Source: Colwellia hornerae
GTDB taxonomy: Bacteria > Pseudomonadota > Gammaproteobacteria > Enterobacterales > Alteromonadaceae
Length of the DNA: 64,000 nucleotides
Assembly: GCF_007954355.1 (NCBI RefSeq)
Contig: NZ_VOLR01000017.1
Location: 1-64,000, forward strand
Reading direction: 5' to 3'
The notes beneath the pieces are model-generated. The model worked only from the letters and a program-made list of their open reading frames with translations, did no database searches and was not told where the DNA came from. Of this stretch, positions 54,086 through 64,000 are shown one piece after another. The position numbers and the translations under genes were made by a program. Every line of letters starts with the position of its first letter. Position 1 is the stretch's first letter.

Positions 54086-55624
54086 TTATTTTGAATGACC
54101 AAATTCGATCATTTCACGCCCAGGGTGGGACCATTCAACATGAAATTTCTTTCCTGGCGCTTGGTCAACCCGTTCAAAAGTATGAGCACCAAAAAAATCT
54201 CTTTGTGCCTGTAATAAATTAGCAGGAAGAACCGCGGTACGCATCGCATCATAATAGGTCAACGATGAAGTTATTGCACTGGTTGAAATTCCCATTAAAG
54301 CGGTTTCAGCAACAGTTTTACGCCAATTTAATTGATGAGCATTTAATTGCTCAATAAAGAATGCATCTAGCATTAAATTTTCTAACTTAGCATTACGTTT
54401 AAAAGCTTCGGTAATAGATTGTAAGAATGCTGCACGAATAATACAGCCTGCTCGCCAAATTTTAGCAATACTGGCAAAGTCTAACTCCCAACCATGCTCT
54501 TGCTCTGCTTGTTTCATTAGCTGAAAGCCTTGTGCATAAGCACAAATTTTCGCACAATAAATAGCATCATGTAAACGAGCAATAAACGCGACTTTCTCTT
54601 GTGCATTTAACGTTACAGCTTCAGGGCCGTTTAGTAGGCTTGAACTTTGTACTCTTAATTCTTTAAATGAAGAGATAGAACGTGCGTATACCGCTTGGGC
54701 AATAGTGGGTGCTGGCGTGCCTAATTCTAAACTGCTCATCGCAGTCCACAAACCGGTACCTTTCTGCCCTGCTTGATCAAGAATTAAATCTACTAATGGG
54801 ATGTTATCTTCGGTGACTTTATGGCGAAGGACCTCGACAGATATTTCCATTAAATAACTGTCGAGCGGACCTTGGTTCCATTGTTCAAAGATATCAGCAA
54901 TTTCATCTGTTGATAAATTTAAACCGGCACGTAAAGTATGATACGCCTCACAGATAATTTGCATATCAGCATATTCAATACCGTTATGAACCATTTTCAC
55001 ATAATGCCCCGCACCAGCTGGGCCAATATAAGCAGCACAAGGTTCTCCTTTTTTAATGGTTTCTCCAGGTTTAGTACGTTCTAAAGGTTTACCTGTTTCG
55101 GCATCAACCTTAGCTGATATCGCTTCCCATATAGGTTTGATGCGTGACCACGCATAAGGGGAGCCACTGGGCATTAAAGCAGGTCCAAACCGAGCACCGA
55201 CTTCACCACCTGAAACAGCAGAAGAAAATAAAATAAAATTACTCTTATATTTTTTCTCACGAGCAACGGTATCAACCCACAGACTATTACCCGTATCAAT
55301 AATAATATCATCGGGTTGAATACCAGCACCAATCAAACTTTCAGAGACTTGATCAACAGGAGCACCAGCAGGCACAGAGAGCACAATAAGATGGGGAGTT
55401 TTTAATCGCGATAATAATTCTGTATATGAAGAACAACCGTGAACACGTTGCTTATTTTCACCATTTTCAAATTTATCTTGAGCAATGACACCGAGCACCT
55501 TTTCATTATCTAAATCAAAAGCGGCAATACTATAGCCATTGTCGGCTAAGTTTAGCACCAAATTTTTACCCATAACACCAAGGCCAATAAAGCCGATGTC
55601 ACACAAACTATTGTCTTGTGTCAT
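54086..55624 (-). CDS. gnd: 6-phosphogluconate dehydrogenase, decarboxylating
   Basis: About 512 residues from the ATG at 55624, longer than the 468 of E. coli. It oxidises 6-phosphogluconate to ribulose-5-phosphate with NADP+. The nucleotide fold is GFIGLGVMGKNLVLNL. The substrate site includes SGGEVGARFGPALMPSG and HYVKMVHNGIEYADMQ with the catalytic Lys. A segment of ~15 extra residues (TGKPLERTKPGETIKK) lies just before GEPCAAYIG, and DTGNS replaces the common DGGNT. The ORF could start at 55666, but that adds a non-homologous hydrophobic stretch. It diverges from gapA; a HexR box lies in the shared region. Confidence 0.92.
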   Translation of the reverse strand: MTQDNSLCDIGFIGLGVMGKNLVLNLADNGYSIAAFDLDNEKVLGVIAQDKFENGENKQRVHGCSSYTELLSRLKTPHLIVLSVPAGAPVDQVSESLIGAGIQPDDIIIDTGNSLWVDTVAREKKYKSNFILFSSAVSGGEVGARFGPALMPSGSPYAWSRIKPIWEAISAKVDAETGKPLERTKPGETIKKGEPCAAYIGPAGAGHYVKMVHNGIEYADMQIICEAYHTLRAGLNLSTDEIADIFEQWNQGPLDSYLMEISVEVLRHKVTEDNIPLVDLILDQAGQKGTGLWTAMSSLELGTPAPTIAQAVYARSISSFKELRVQSSSLLNGPEAVTLNAQEKVAFIARLHDAIYCAKICAYAQGFQLMKQAEQEHGWELDFASIAKIWRAGCIIRAAFLQSITEAFKRNAKLENLMLDAFFIEQLNAHQLNWRKTVAETALMGISTSAITSSLTYYDAMRTAVLPANLLQAQRDFFGAHTFERVDQAPGKKFHVEWSHPGREMIEFGHSK

Positions 55625-55786
55625 ATTAGAAAGTCCATAAATACTGAGAAATATAATGGTGTGCATACTAACATGAACAAAACTAAGCCACTAGCAATTA
55701 AAGCCAGCTTAACCCGTAATAAAACGACCTTTCTATCACTTAAACGCCGAATATGACAAGTATCGCTTGTATAAATCTGAAAATGA

Positions 55787-56829
<1,043 letters not shown>

Positions 56830-56855
56830 TCTTCTTTAGAAAAATAAGTTATATC

Positions 56856-56887
56856 AAAAAAGCCAAATATCATTATTTGGCTTTTTT
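56856..56887 (+). terminator. Terminator of gapA
   Basis: AAAAAGCCAAAT and ATTTGGCTTTTTT form a long stem around ATCATT. Confidence 0.88.
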
Positions 56888-57061
56888 ATGTAGATAAATG
56901 TTAGTCAAAGCCTCTTACTTGAACAAGCCTAACAACAGGTTTTGCCGCACTCACCAATAAACATCCCTATAAAGAAGTTATCTAGCTATAGACTGCCTTT
57001 ACTTGCCTATAAAAATATATGTGAGGATTGATGTGCAGACTGAGCAAGAAGTCATATAAAT

Positions 57062-57102
57062 AAAAAAGGCTGAAGCACTATCAATAGCGCCTCAGCCTTT
57101 TT
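57062..57102 (-). terminator. Terminator of the zwf-pgl-edd-glk-eda operon
   Basis: On the minus strand AAAAAGGCTGA.GCGCTATTGATAGTGC.TCAGCCTTTTTT forms a long, nearly perfect hairpin with a T-run, just after eda. Confidence 0.85.
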
Positions 57103-57119
57103 GGTATTCGCTTTACAAG

Positions 57120-57767
57120 TTATTTTACATGAGCAAGTGCTTGCTTTGCTAATTCGGTAATTTTAGACCAATCTTTGTTTTTTATTATTTCGTCGGTAAC
57201 TAACCAAGAGCCGCCACAACAAGCAACGTTTGATAAGGCTAGGTAGTCATTAACATTACTTAAATTAATGCCACCCGTTGGACAAAAACGTATATCAGGG
57301 AATGGTCCACCCATTGATTGAATCGCTTTAACGCCACCAGAAGCTTCTGCAGGGAAAAATTTCAAATGGTCATAGCCAAAGTCAATCCCGTCCATCATTT
57401 CTGAAATTGATGAAACTCCCGGTATAAGGGCGATATTCCCTTCATTGCCCGCTTTTAATAAATCTTTTGTTAAGCCTGGACTAATTGCAAACTTAGCGCC
57501 TGCTTCTTGACAGCGTTGCAGCATTTCACGGTTTGTTACTGTACCTGCGCCGACACAAGCTTCAGGTAACTCTTGGGCGATAATCTTAATCACATCAAGT
57601 GCCGCTGGTGTACGCAAAGTCACTTCTAAAACTTTTATGCCTGCAGCGAGTAAGGCTTTAGCAATTGGTAAGGCATCTTCAACATCTTTGATAACAAGAA
57701 CAGGCACAATAGGCCCCATAGCGAAAATTTCTTTTGGCGATAACTGCCAACTTTTTGTTATGGTCAT
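57120..57767 (-). CDS. eda: 2-keto-3-deoxy-6-phosphogluconate aldolase
   Basis: 215 residues (E. coli 213). It splits KDPG into pyruvate and glyceraldehyde-3-phosphate, the last Entner-Doudoroff step. Landmarks are GPIVPVLVIKDVEDALPIAK, the catalytic Glu in VLEVTLRTPAALD, GAGTVTNREML, and the Schiff-base Lys in HLKFFPAEASGG. FCPTGGINLSN binds the phosphate. It is the last gene of the operon, four bases after glk. Confidence 0.96.
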   Translation of the reverse strand: MTITKSWQLSPKEIFAMGPIVPVLVIKDVEDALPIAKALLAAGIKVLEVTLRTPAALDVIKIIAQELPEACVGAGTVTNREMLQRCQEAGAKFAISPGLTKDLLKAGNEGNIALIPGVSSISEMMDGIDFGYDHLKFFPAEASGGVKAIQSMGGPFPDIRFCPTGGINLSNVNDYLALSNVACCGGSWLVTDEIIKNKDWSKITELAKQALAHVK

Positions 57768-57770
57768 GAT

Positions 57771-58757
57771 TTATATTTGTCCTTTCATTGAAGATAATTG
57801 TTGACGAATATAGGCAGACGCCCCTATCAAACCGGGTTGAGCTTCGGTGATCACATACGTCGGAATATTGTTAATAAAACTAGATAATCGGCCTTTAGCG
57901 TCAAAACGCTGTCTAAAGCCACTGCTTTTCATAAAATCTATAAAACGAGGCACAATACCTCCAGCAATATATACACCACCAAAACAACCTAATGTTAAAG
58001 CTAAGTTACCGGCAAAGCTGCCTAACGTATTACAAAACTGTAGCAAGGATTTTTCACATAAGGGGCATGAGCCATCAATCGCTTTAACTGATATTTGTTC
58101 CGCTGACAAATTACTCTTAGGCTGGTTATCAATTGATAAAAAGGCTTGGTAAATTTGCTCTAACCCTCGACCACAAAGTAATTGCTCATAGGATATTCTA
58201 TGCTGTTTTGTTTCAAGTAAATAACTTAATATTTTAATTTCATCAGCATCAACGGGAGCAAAGTCGACATGCCCTCCTTCGCCACCTAAACAGCACCAAC
58301 CGTCGGTGGTCGGTACTAAATTAGCAACACCTAGCCCAGTACCAGGACCACAGATAGAAATGGGTTTATTAGCAATTGCGACCCCTTCACCGATTTGCAC
58401 TTTCTGTGCTTGTGTGAGCAAAGGTACTGCATGGGCTATTGCGGTATAGTCATTTATTAAAAATAACTGACTAATATTCAATGCTTTTTTTAAGGCCGAT
58501 TGAGAAAATGTCCATGGCAAGTTAGTCATGGTGATTTGATCTGTTTCAACTGGACAAGCAATCGCTAGACACGCATTGATCACCTTACCCGCATAATTAT
58601 GTAGCGCCAAGTAAACACTGATAACATCGGCTAAGCTATCATATTGGTCACACTGATAGGTTTTAATATCTGACGTTGTGCCATCGTCATTAACGAGACC
58701 AAACCTGATATTAGTCCCACCAATGTCAGCCACTAAATTGAGTATTGACTCACTCAC
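57771..58757 (-). CDS. glk: Glucokinase
   Basis: 328 residues (E. coli 321). It phosphorylates glucose with ATP. The phosphate-binding start LVADIGGTNIRFGLV, the FLINDYTAIAHAVP stretch with the catalytic Asp, ICGPGTGLGVANL and GGEGGHVDFAP are the marks of the bacterial Glk family (not ROK). The start is GTG at 58757, overlapping the edd stop (GTGA). Its place inside the Entner-Doudoroff operon means free glucose entering the cell is channelled to zwf. Confidence 0.94.
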   Translation of the reverse strand: MSESILNLVADIGGTNIRFGLVNDDGTTSDIKTYQCDQYDSLADVISVYLALHNYAGKVINACLAIACPVETDQITMTNLPWTFSQSALKKALNISQLFLINDYTAIAHAVPLLTQAQKVQIGEGVAIANKPISICGPGTGLGVANLVPTTDGWCCLGGEGGHVDFAPVDADEIKILSYLLETKQHRISYEQLLCGRGLEQIYQAFLSIDNQPKSNLSAEQISVKAIDGSCPLCEKSLLQFCNTLGSFAGNLALTLGCFGGVYIAGGIVPRFIDFMKSSGFRQRFDAKGRLSSFINNIPTYVITEAQPGLIGASAYIRQQLSSMKGQI

Positions 58758-60604
58758 GAAGCTTTACCATCAAGGTAAGTTTCATCAAATAATGAACAGG
58801 CACCGGTTTCAGCGGTACTTAAATTACGACGCATAAAACCAAAAAGTTCTCGTCCCATGCCTTGATGATGACCATTGACTTGAAAAATAGCATTATCACG
58901 TAGGGCAAGCTCTGCCTCATCAACCAATAAAGTTAATTCTCCGGTTTCGCCGTCAACAAGGATCATATCGCCAGTGTTAACTTTCGCGATCAAACCGCCA
59001 TCTAAAGCTTCTGGGCATAAATGAATGGCAGCAGGTACTTTACCTGAAGCGCCAGACATACGGCCATCAGTTACCATAGCCACTTTGAAGCCTTTATCTT
59101 GTAAAACGCCAAGTGGTGGTGTTAGTTTATGTAATTCAGGCATACCGCGCGCTTTAGGTCCCTGGAATCTAACAACAGCAACAAAATCTTTTTCTAATTC
59201 ACCGGCATCAAATGCAGCTTGTAATTCATGTTGATCTTCAAAAACCACTGCAGGTGCTTTTATAACAAAGCTACCTTCACGCAATGAAGATGTTTTAATA
59301 ACAGAAACACCTAGATTCCCCTTAAGAACGCGTAAACCACCAGTCGCTTTGAATGGGGTTGCAACCGTAGCAATAATGCTATCGTCGAGTGATTTTTCAA
59401 CACAATCAACCCACTTAAGTTCACCGCTCTCTAGAACAGGTTTTTTAGTGTAGCGTGTCAAACCGCGACCACAGATAGTTTCAACATCTTCAAATACTAA
59501 ACCACCTTCAATCAATTCTCTAAAGAGTAATGCCATACCACCGGCTTCTTGAAATTGATTTATATCTGCTTCACCGTTCGGGTAGATACGTGTTAATAGT
59601 GGCACCGTTTCAGATAAATCATTAAAGTCTTGGAAGTTAATGATAATGCCCGCCGCTTTTGCAAAGGCAATGATATGCATGGTTAAGTTCGTTGAACCAC
59701 CCGTGGCAAGTAACGCGACAATCGCATTAACAATTGAGCGCTCATCAACCATTCTACCAATCGGCATATAGTTGCCCGATTGTTGTGTTAAACGTGTTGC
59801 TTGGCGTGCGGCTGCTTTTGTTAATTCTTCACGAAGCTGGGTATTCGGCGCGATAAATGAAGCGCCAGGTAAATGAAGTCCCATGACTTCAACAACCAGT
59901 TGATTTGAGTTGGCTGTACCAAAGAAAGTACAAGTACCCGCAGAGTGATACGATGCAGATTCAGCTTCAAGTAGCTCTTCTTCGTTGGCCTCACCTTTAG
60001 CATATTGCTGGCGAACCCGTGCTTTTTCTTTGTTTGGCAAACCTGAAGGCATAGGGCCTGCAGGAATAAAGACGGTCGGTAAATGTCCAAAAGTCATACT
60101 AGCAATCAATAAGCCCGGTACAATCTTATCGCAGATGCCCAGCATTAATGCGCCATCAAACATATTATGCGATAAGCCAACCGCTGCAGACATTGCAATA
60201 ACATCTCGGCTCATTAGGCTTAAGTCCATGCCCGGTTGACCTTGAGTCACACCGTCACACATAGCAGGTACACCGGCCGCAAATTGTGCAACACCGCCCG
60301 CGTCTCTCACTGCCGCTTTAATAATTGCCGGGTAAGTTTCATAGGGCTGATGGGCCGACAACATATCATTATAAGCTGAAACAATAGCAATGTCTGAGTG
60401 ATGTATACCGCGTAATGAGGCCTTATCTTCCTTACCACAAGCAGCAAAACCATGCGCTAAGTTACCACACGACAAACCGGCACGATGTACTGTTTGCGAG
60501 CTTTCGGCTGCTATCTTAGCTAAATATTTAGCTCTACTGCCTTTACTACGCTCAATAATTTCATTGGTAATAGCGACGATTTTTTCATTCATTTTAATAG
60601 TCAT
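58754..60604 (-). CDS. edd: 6-phosphogluconate dehydratase
   Basis: 616 residues (E. coli 603). An iron-sulfur dehydratase that turns 6-phosphogluconate into KDPG, related to Ilv[18 protein letters not shown], the Fe-S Cys in [29 protein letters not shown] and [14 protein letters not shown] are visible, with [18 protein letters not shown] near the C-terminus. GGAG lies six bases before the ATG at 60604. It is four bases from pgl and overlaps glk, so the three are translated from one message. Confidence 0.96.
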   Translation of the reverse strand: MTIKMNEKIVAITNEIIERSKGSRAKYLAKIAAESSQTVHRAGLSCGNLAHGFAACGKEDKASLRGIHHSDIAIVSAYNDMLSAHQPYETYPAIIKAAVRDAGGVAQFAAGVPAMCDGVTQGQPGMDLSLMSRDVIAMSAAVGLSHNMFDGALMLGICDKIVPGLLIASMTFGHLPTVFIPAGPMPSGLPNKEKARVRQQYAKGEANEEELLEAESASYHSAGTCTFFGTANSNQLVVEVMGLHLPGASFIAPNTQLREELTKAAARQATRLTQQSGNYMPIGRMVDERSIVNAIVALLATGGSTNLTMHIIAFAKAAGIIINFQDFNDLSETVPLLTRIYPNGEADINQFQEAGGMALLFRELIEGGLVFEDVETICGRGLTRYTKKPVLESGELKWVDCVEKSLDDSIIATVATPFKATGGLRVLKGNLGVSVIKTSSLREGSFVIKAPAVVFEDQHELQAAFDAGELEKDFVAVVRFQGPKARGMPELHKLTPPLGVLQDKGFKVAMVTDGRMSGASGKVPAAIHLCPEALDGGLIAKVNTGDMILVDGETGELTLLVDEAELALRDNAIFQVNGHHQGMGRELFGFMRRNLSTAETGACSLFDETYLDGKAS

Positions 60605-60607
60605 ATG

Positions 60608-61303
60608 TTACTCCGCCCAATACACTTGTGTATTGATATCTGGGTTTTGTAAAAATGCCCTTATTGGCATTTCTGTTTGATTGTTACTTGAAAGTGCTTT
60701 TTCTAAAACGACCTTTTTACCGGCGCCACAAACATGCAAAATAATATTTTTACTCTGTGCTAAATGCGCGTAAGTAAAGGTTATACGATCGTTAGGGGCT
60801 GTTTGAGGAACAACTTTCATTAGGGCATCAGTATTATCGAGTGCAAGTGCTGATGATATTTGCTCACTACACGGAAATAAAGAAGCGGTGTGTCCATCTT
60901 CTCCCATGCCAAGAATAAGCACATCTAATGGTAACAAGTTGTTTTTAGCATCAGTATTTAATTGCGCTAATGTTGCTTGGTTACATTCACCCGCTTTTTT
61001 AAGATGAAAAAAACGTGCTGCAGCTGCTTTATTCTTCAATAGGTTTTCATGTACCAAACGAGTATTACTCGCCTCAGATTCAAACTCAACCCAACGTTCA
61101 TCCGCTAACGTAACAGTGACGTTTTGCCAATCAATATCTTTAGTCGATAAAGCAGTAAAAAAACCTTTCGGTGTAGAGCCACCAGAAACAGCCAGGCTTG
61201 CTTTGCCTTTCTGGCTCAAAGCGTTTGATAAAAGTTCAGCGACATTATTGGCTAAGGCATTATCTAAATCTGTTCGCTGAGCGAAATCATTTAATTGATA
61301 CAT
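60608..61303 (-). CDS. pgl: 6-phosphogluconolactonase
   Basis: 231 residues of the DevB/NagB-like type. It hydrolyses 6-phosphogluconolactone made by Zwf. LAVSGGSTPKGFFTAL near the start binds phosphate. VTLADERWVEFESEASNTRL and LILGMGEDGHTASLFP contain the catalytic residues. AGGAAA precedes the ATG. It lies 38 bases after zwf in the operon. Confidence 0.95.
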   Translation of the reverse strand: MYQLNDFAQRTDLDNALANNVAELLSNALSQKGKASLAVSGGSTPKGFFTALSTKDIDWQNVTVTLADERWVEFESEASNTRLVHENLLKNKAAAARFFHLKKAGECNQATLAQLNTDAKNNLLPLDVLILGMGEDGHTASLFPCSEQISSALALDNTDALMKVVPQTAPNDRITFTYAHLAQSKNIILHVCGAGKKVVLEKALSSNNQTEMPIRAFLQNPDINTQVYWAE

Positions 61304-61341
61304 AGTTATTTCCTGAAATTCACATTATCGCTAAAAATTAT

Positions 61342-62811
61342 TTATTCAACCCACTGGCGATCATCACGGGCGATCATTGAAAGTGAAGCAACGGGTCCCC
61401 AAGTTCCTGCAGGGTAAGCTTTAGGTGCTTCATTACTTGTCTGCCAGGCTTCAATAATACTATCAGCCCAAGTCCAAGCTGCTTCAACTTCGTCGCGACT
61501 AACAAATAACGATTGATTACCGTTAATAACTTCAAGCATCAATCGTTCATATGCATCTACAACACGTTGATTTTCATAAGTTTCAGAGAAACTCAAATCA
61601 AGCTTGTTTTCTTGAATATGCATTTGTGATGCGATACCTGGGATTTTGTTCATCATTTGCAATTCAACGCCTTCGTCAGGCTGCAAGCGAATCGTTAATT
61701 TATTTGCCGGTAAATCGACATGACTTTCTTTAAAAATATTGTGGGCTTGAGGCTTAAATTGCACCACAATCTCACTGTGCTTAGCGGGCATTCTTTTACC
61801 CGTGCGAAGGTAAAAAGGTACGCCAGCCCAACGCCAATTATCAATTTCCGCTTTTATCGCAACAAAAGTTTCGGTATCACTTTTTTGATTAGCATCTTCT
61901 TCATTTAAATAACCCGGCACTGGTAGACCATTTAAGTAACCATCTGAATACTGACCGCGAACTGTTTTTTCTTTTACGTTCAAGCGGTTAATGGGCACAA
62001 GTGCTTTAACAGCTTTTAACTTTTCAGCACGAATACTTTCCGCACTTAAATCAGCGGGAGGCTCCATCGCTAATAGTGATAAAATTTGTAATAAGTGATT
62101 TTGTATCATGTCGCGCATTTGACCTGCGTCATCATAAAAGCCCCATCGACCTTCAATACCAACACTTTCAGCAACCGTTATCTGCACATGATCAATACTA
62201 TTACGGTCCCAGTTATTGGTAAAAAGGGAATTAGCAAAGCGTAGTACTAATAGGTTCAGTACAGTTTCTTTACCCAAATAATGATCGATACGGTAAATTT
62301 GGTTTTCATTGAAATAACGAGAAACTTGGTCGTTAATAACTTTTGATGATTCAAGGCAGTTACCAATCGGCTTTTCCATCACGACACGGTCAGCGTCAGT
62401 AATAAGTTTTGCTGATTTTAAGCCATCGGTAATATCACCATAAATAGCAGGAGGCGTTGAAAAATAATAAACACGTGTATCATGGCCACCTTTTAACGTT
62501 GCCGCTAAGTTACTATAAGAGACAGTGTCTTTAAAATCTAACTGTTGATAAACCATGCGGTTCACAAAACGAGCAAGTACTGCTTCGTTTAAACCTTCTT
62601 TAACAAACTCAGTAAGATTCTCAACAACAAAAGCCGTAAATTCTTCCACCGAATGGTCTTGTCTAGCGACACCTAAAATTCGGCTCTCTACATTTAATAA
62701 GCCGGCTTGGTCTAATTGATATAAAGCGGGTAATAATTTGCGACGAGACAAGTCACCAAGTGCACCAAATATAACAATTTCACTGGCAGACTGAAGATCA
62801 GAACTTTTCAT
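61342..62811 (-). CDS. zwf: Glucose-6-phosphate 1-dehydrogenase
   Basis: About 489 residues (E. coli 491). It oxidises glucose-6-phosphate with NADP+ at the branch to both the pentose phosphate and Entner-Doudoroff routes. The nucleotide loop is IFGALGDLSRRKLLPAL, the substrate-binding catalytic motif is RIDHYLGKETVLNLL, and EKPIG precedes it. The ATG at 62811 has AGAGA upstream; a TTG at 62817 is less likely. It opens the operon zwf-pgl-edd-glk-eda. Two HexR boxes lie between it and the divergent hexR. Confidence 0.96.
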   Translation of the reverse strand: MKSSDLQSASEIVIFGALGDLSRRKLLPALYQLDQAGLLNVESRILGVARQDHSVEEFTAFVVENLTEFVKEGLNEAVLARFVNRMVYQQLDFKDTVSYSNLAATLKGGHDTRVYYFSTPPAIYGDITDGLKSAKLITDADRVVMEKPIGNCLESSKVINDQVSRYFNENQIYRIDHYLGKETVLNLLVLRFANSLFTNNWDRNSIDHVQITVAESVGIEGRWGFYDDAGQMRDMIQNHLLQILSLLAMEPPADLSAESIRAEKLKAVKALVPINRLNVKEKTVRGQYSDGYLNGLPVPGYLNEEDANQKSDTETFVAIKAEIDNWRWAGVPFYLRTGKRMPAKHSEIVVQFKPQAHNIFKESHVDLPANKLTIRLQPDEGVELQMMNKIPGIASQMHIQENKLDLSFSETYENQRVVDAYERLMLEVINGNQSLFVSRDEVEAAWTWADSIIEAWQTSNEAPKAYPAGTWGPVASLSMIARDDRQWVE

Positions 62812-62892
62812 AAACAATATCTCTTTTTTTGGCTTTATTTATTGAGCACTAATAATAGCTAAAATTATCTCATCAATAAACACAGCACATAT

Positions 62893-62907
62893 TGTAACTA
62901 AACTACA
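62893..62907. promoter_or_regulatory. HexR operator 1 (zwf-proximal)
   Basis: TGTAACTAAACTACA, 13 of 15 matches to the HexR palindrome, 82 bases before zwf. Confidence 0.7.
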
Positions 62908-62953
62908 TTTATCCATAATTTAACGGGTATATTGGCATCAGTAAAGAACTTTT

Positions 62954-62968
62954 TGTAATTAAATTACA
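62954..62968. promoter_or_regulatory. HexR operator 2 (perfect palindrome)
   Basis: TGTAATTAAATTACA matches the HexR consensus at every position. It lies between zwf and hexR, 214 bases before hexR. The two boxes are spaced 61 bases centre to centre. The rest of the ~370-base gap shows no gene. Confidence 0.82.
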
Positions 62969-63182
62969 TTTTAGGTATTATAGATAAATAACAGCTTTAA
63001 GATGCAATTTCACTAAAGGTTCTCTGTTGGTTAGTGGTTATTAGTGTAAAACATGAATTAAAAATTTGCTAAAAATTGCCAATATGTTTTATATTAGCTG
63101 TAATTATGAAATAAATTTTCATTATTCTCGTCATTTAGACAGAAAATTAATTACAATTATTGTAAAAGTAGGATTGACCGAC

Positions 63183-64000
63183 ATGAATATATTAGAAAAG
63201 ATCGCCGACGAATTAGATACTTTCAGTAAATCTGAACGTAAGGTGGCAGAAGTAATATTGTCTTCTCCCGGTACCGTTATTCATGCCAGTATTGCAGCGT
63301 TAGCTAAACAAGCGAATATCAGTGAGCCCACTGTAAATAGATTTTGTCGTCGTTTAGACACTAAAGGTTATCCAGATTTCAAACTTCATTTGGCGCAAAG
63401 TTTAGCTAATGGTACCCCTTATGTTAACAGGCATGTTGATGAAAACGATACGGCTGATGAATATACAGATAAAATTTTTGAATCAACCATGGCAAATCTT
63501 GAATTGGCCCGTAAAAGTTTAGATGCAAATGTGATCAACCGATCTGTTGATGTATTAACACAAGCCAATAAAATATCGTTTTTTGGTTTAGGCGCCTCTG
63601 CAGTAGTTGCTCATGATGCTTTAAATAAATTCTTCCGCTTTAATGTGCCAGTGGTTTATTTTGATGACATATTAATGCAACGTATGAGTGCTATTAATAG
63701 TCGCCAAGGCGATGTAGTTGTCGTTATTTCTCATACCGGACGAACCAAATCATTGGTTGAGGTCGCCAGTTTAGCAAAAGAAAATGATGCTATTGTTATA
63801 GGAATAACCACGGCAGGTAGTCCTTTAGCGAAAGAATGTAATATCGTTTTATCTGTTGATGTCGCTGAAGACACCGATTTATATATGCCAATGTCATCAC
63901 GTATCGCTCAACTTGCACTAATTGATGTATTAGCAACGGGCTTTACCTTAAGACGTGGTACAAAATTTAGAGAAAACTTAAAGAAAGTTAAAGACAGTTT
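63183..64000 (+). CDS. hexR: HexR transcriptional regulator (RpiR family), 3' end outside the window
   Basis: The first 272 codons are present; the frame is still open at base 64000, and HexR is normally ~285 residues. The N-terminal helix-turn-helix domain (about 1-77) has RKVAEVILSSP and ISEPTVNRFCRRLDTKGYPD. The SIS domain (about 120-260) has ISFFGLGASAVVAHDALNKF and VVVVISHTGRTKSLVEVA, which bind the effector, KDPG in known HexR proteins. It lies divergent to the zwf operon, with two HexR boxes between, so it should control that operon and perhaps itself, and gapA through a third box. Confidence 0.93.
   Translation, partial: MNILEKIADELDTFSKSERKVAEVILSSPGTVIHASIAALAKQANISEPTVNRFCRRLDTKGYPDFKLHLAQSLANGTPYVNRHVDENDTADEYTDKIFESTMANLELARKSLDANVINRSVDVLTQANKISFFGLGASAVVAHDALNKFFRFNVPVVYFDDILMQRMSAINSRQGDVVVVISHTGRTKSLVEVASLAKENDAIVIGITTAGSPLAKECNIVLSVDVAEDTDLYMPMSSRIAQLALIDVLATGFTLRRGTKFRENLKKVKDS

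Overview
The window looks like a chromosomal segment of a marine, AT-rich gammaproteobacterium of the order Alteromonadales, most likely family Colwelliaceae (Colwellia/Thalassotalea type). This rests on the protein style, on the conserved gene strings uvrY-uvrC-pgsA-glyW-cysT-leuZ and rluE-nudJ-mnmA-hflD-purB, and on HexR control of Entner-Doudoroff genes. The genus is an inference. No prophage, insertion sequence, CRISPR array or rRNA operon was found.

Layout. 0.2-9.3 kb: a large secreted M36 metallopeptidase, then a compact envelope cluster. The cluster holds a low-complexity secreted protein, an outer-membrane barrel, a subtilase, an ECF sigma factor, its membrane anti-sigma and a lipoprotein. 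Three ECF-type promoter candidates (GGAA-N-CGT) precede the secreted protein, the subtilase and the sigma gene and tie them into one candidate regulon. 9.5-13.7 kb: an unstable stretch with a duplicated FKBP gene (one copy dead), a PlsC-like protein without its catalytic dyad, small membrane proteins and a DUF2846-like pseudogene with one in-frame stop. 13.8-20.9 kb: glycerophosphodiesterase, TPR-sulfotransferase, TonB-dependent receptor and an MFS/OPA-type transporter. 21.0-23.0 kb: a rearranged tRNA array with three intact Leu(TAA), three Gly(GCC) and one Cys(GCA) genes, plus several decayed tRNA pieces in tandem repeats. 23.1-26.3 kb: pgsA, uvrC and uvrY.

26.5-41.3 kb: fabA with a FabR-like operator, an EAL phosphodiesterase with a 7TM sensor, an ABC exporter, aroG-type DAHP synthase, a secDF pair without yajC, metC and polB. 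polB and dinG diverge around one consensus LexA box. 41.4-49.9 kb: dinG-rluE-nudJ, mnmA-hflD-purB, then three 51-bp repeats carrying GGA-loop hairpins, roxA and an acetyltransferase. 50.1-56.8 kb: leucine dehydrogenase, a long GAPDH paralogue, a DUF2989 lipoprotein, msrB, gnd and gapA. 57.1-64 kb: the minus-strand operon zwf-pgl-edd-glk-eda and the divergent regulator hexR, which runs off the window. HexR boxes lie before zwf/hexR and before gapA.

Together the right end encodes glucose phosphorylation, the oxidative pentose phosphate steps and the full Entner-Doudoroff route under one local regulator. The parts that look least described are the ECF/subtilase/secreted-repeat-protein cluster, the 51-bp CsrA-like hairpin repeats downstream of purB and the decayed tRNA array.
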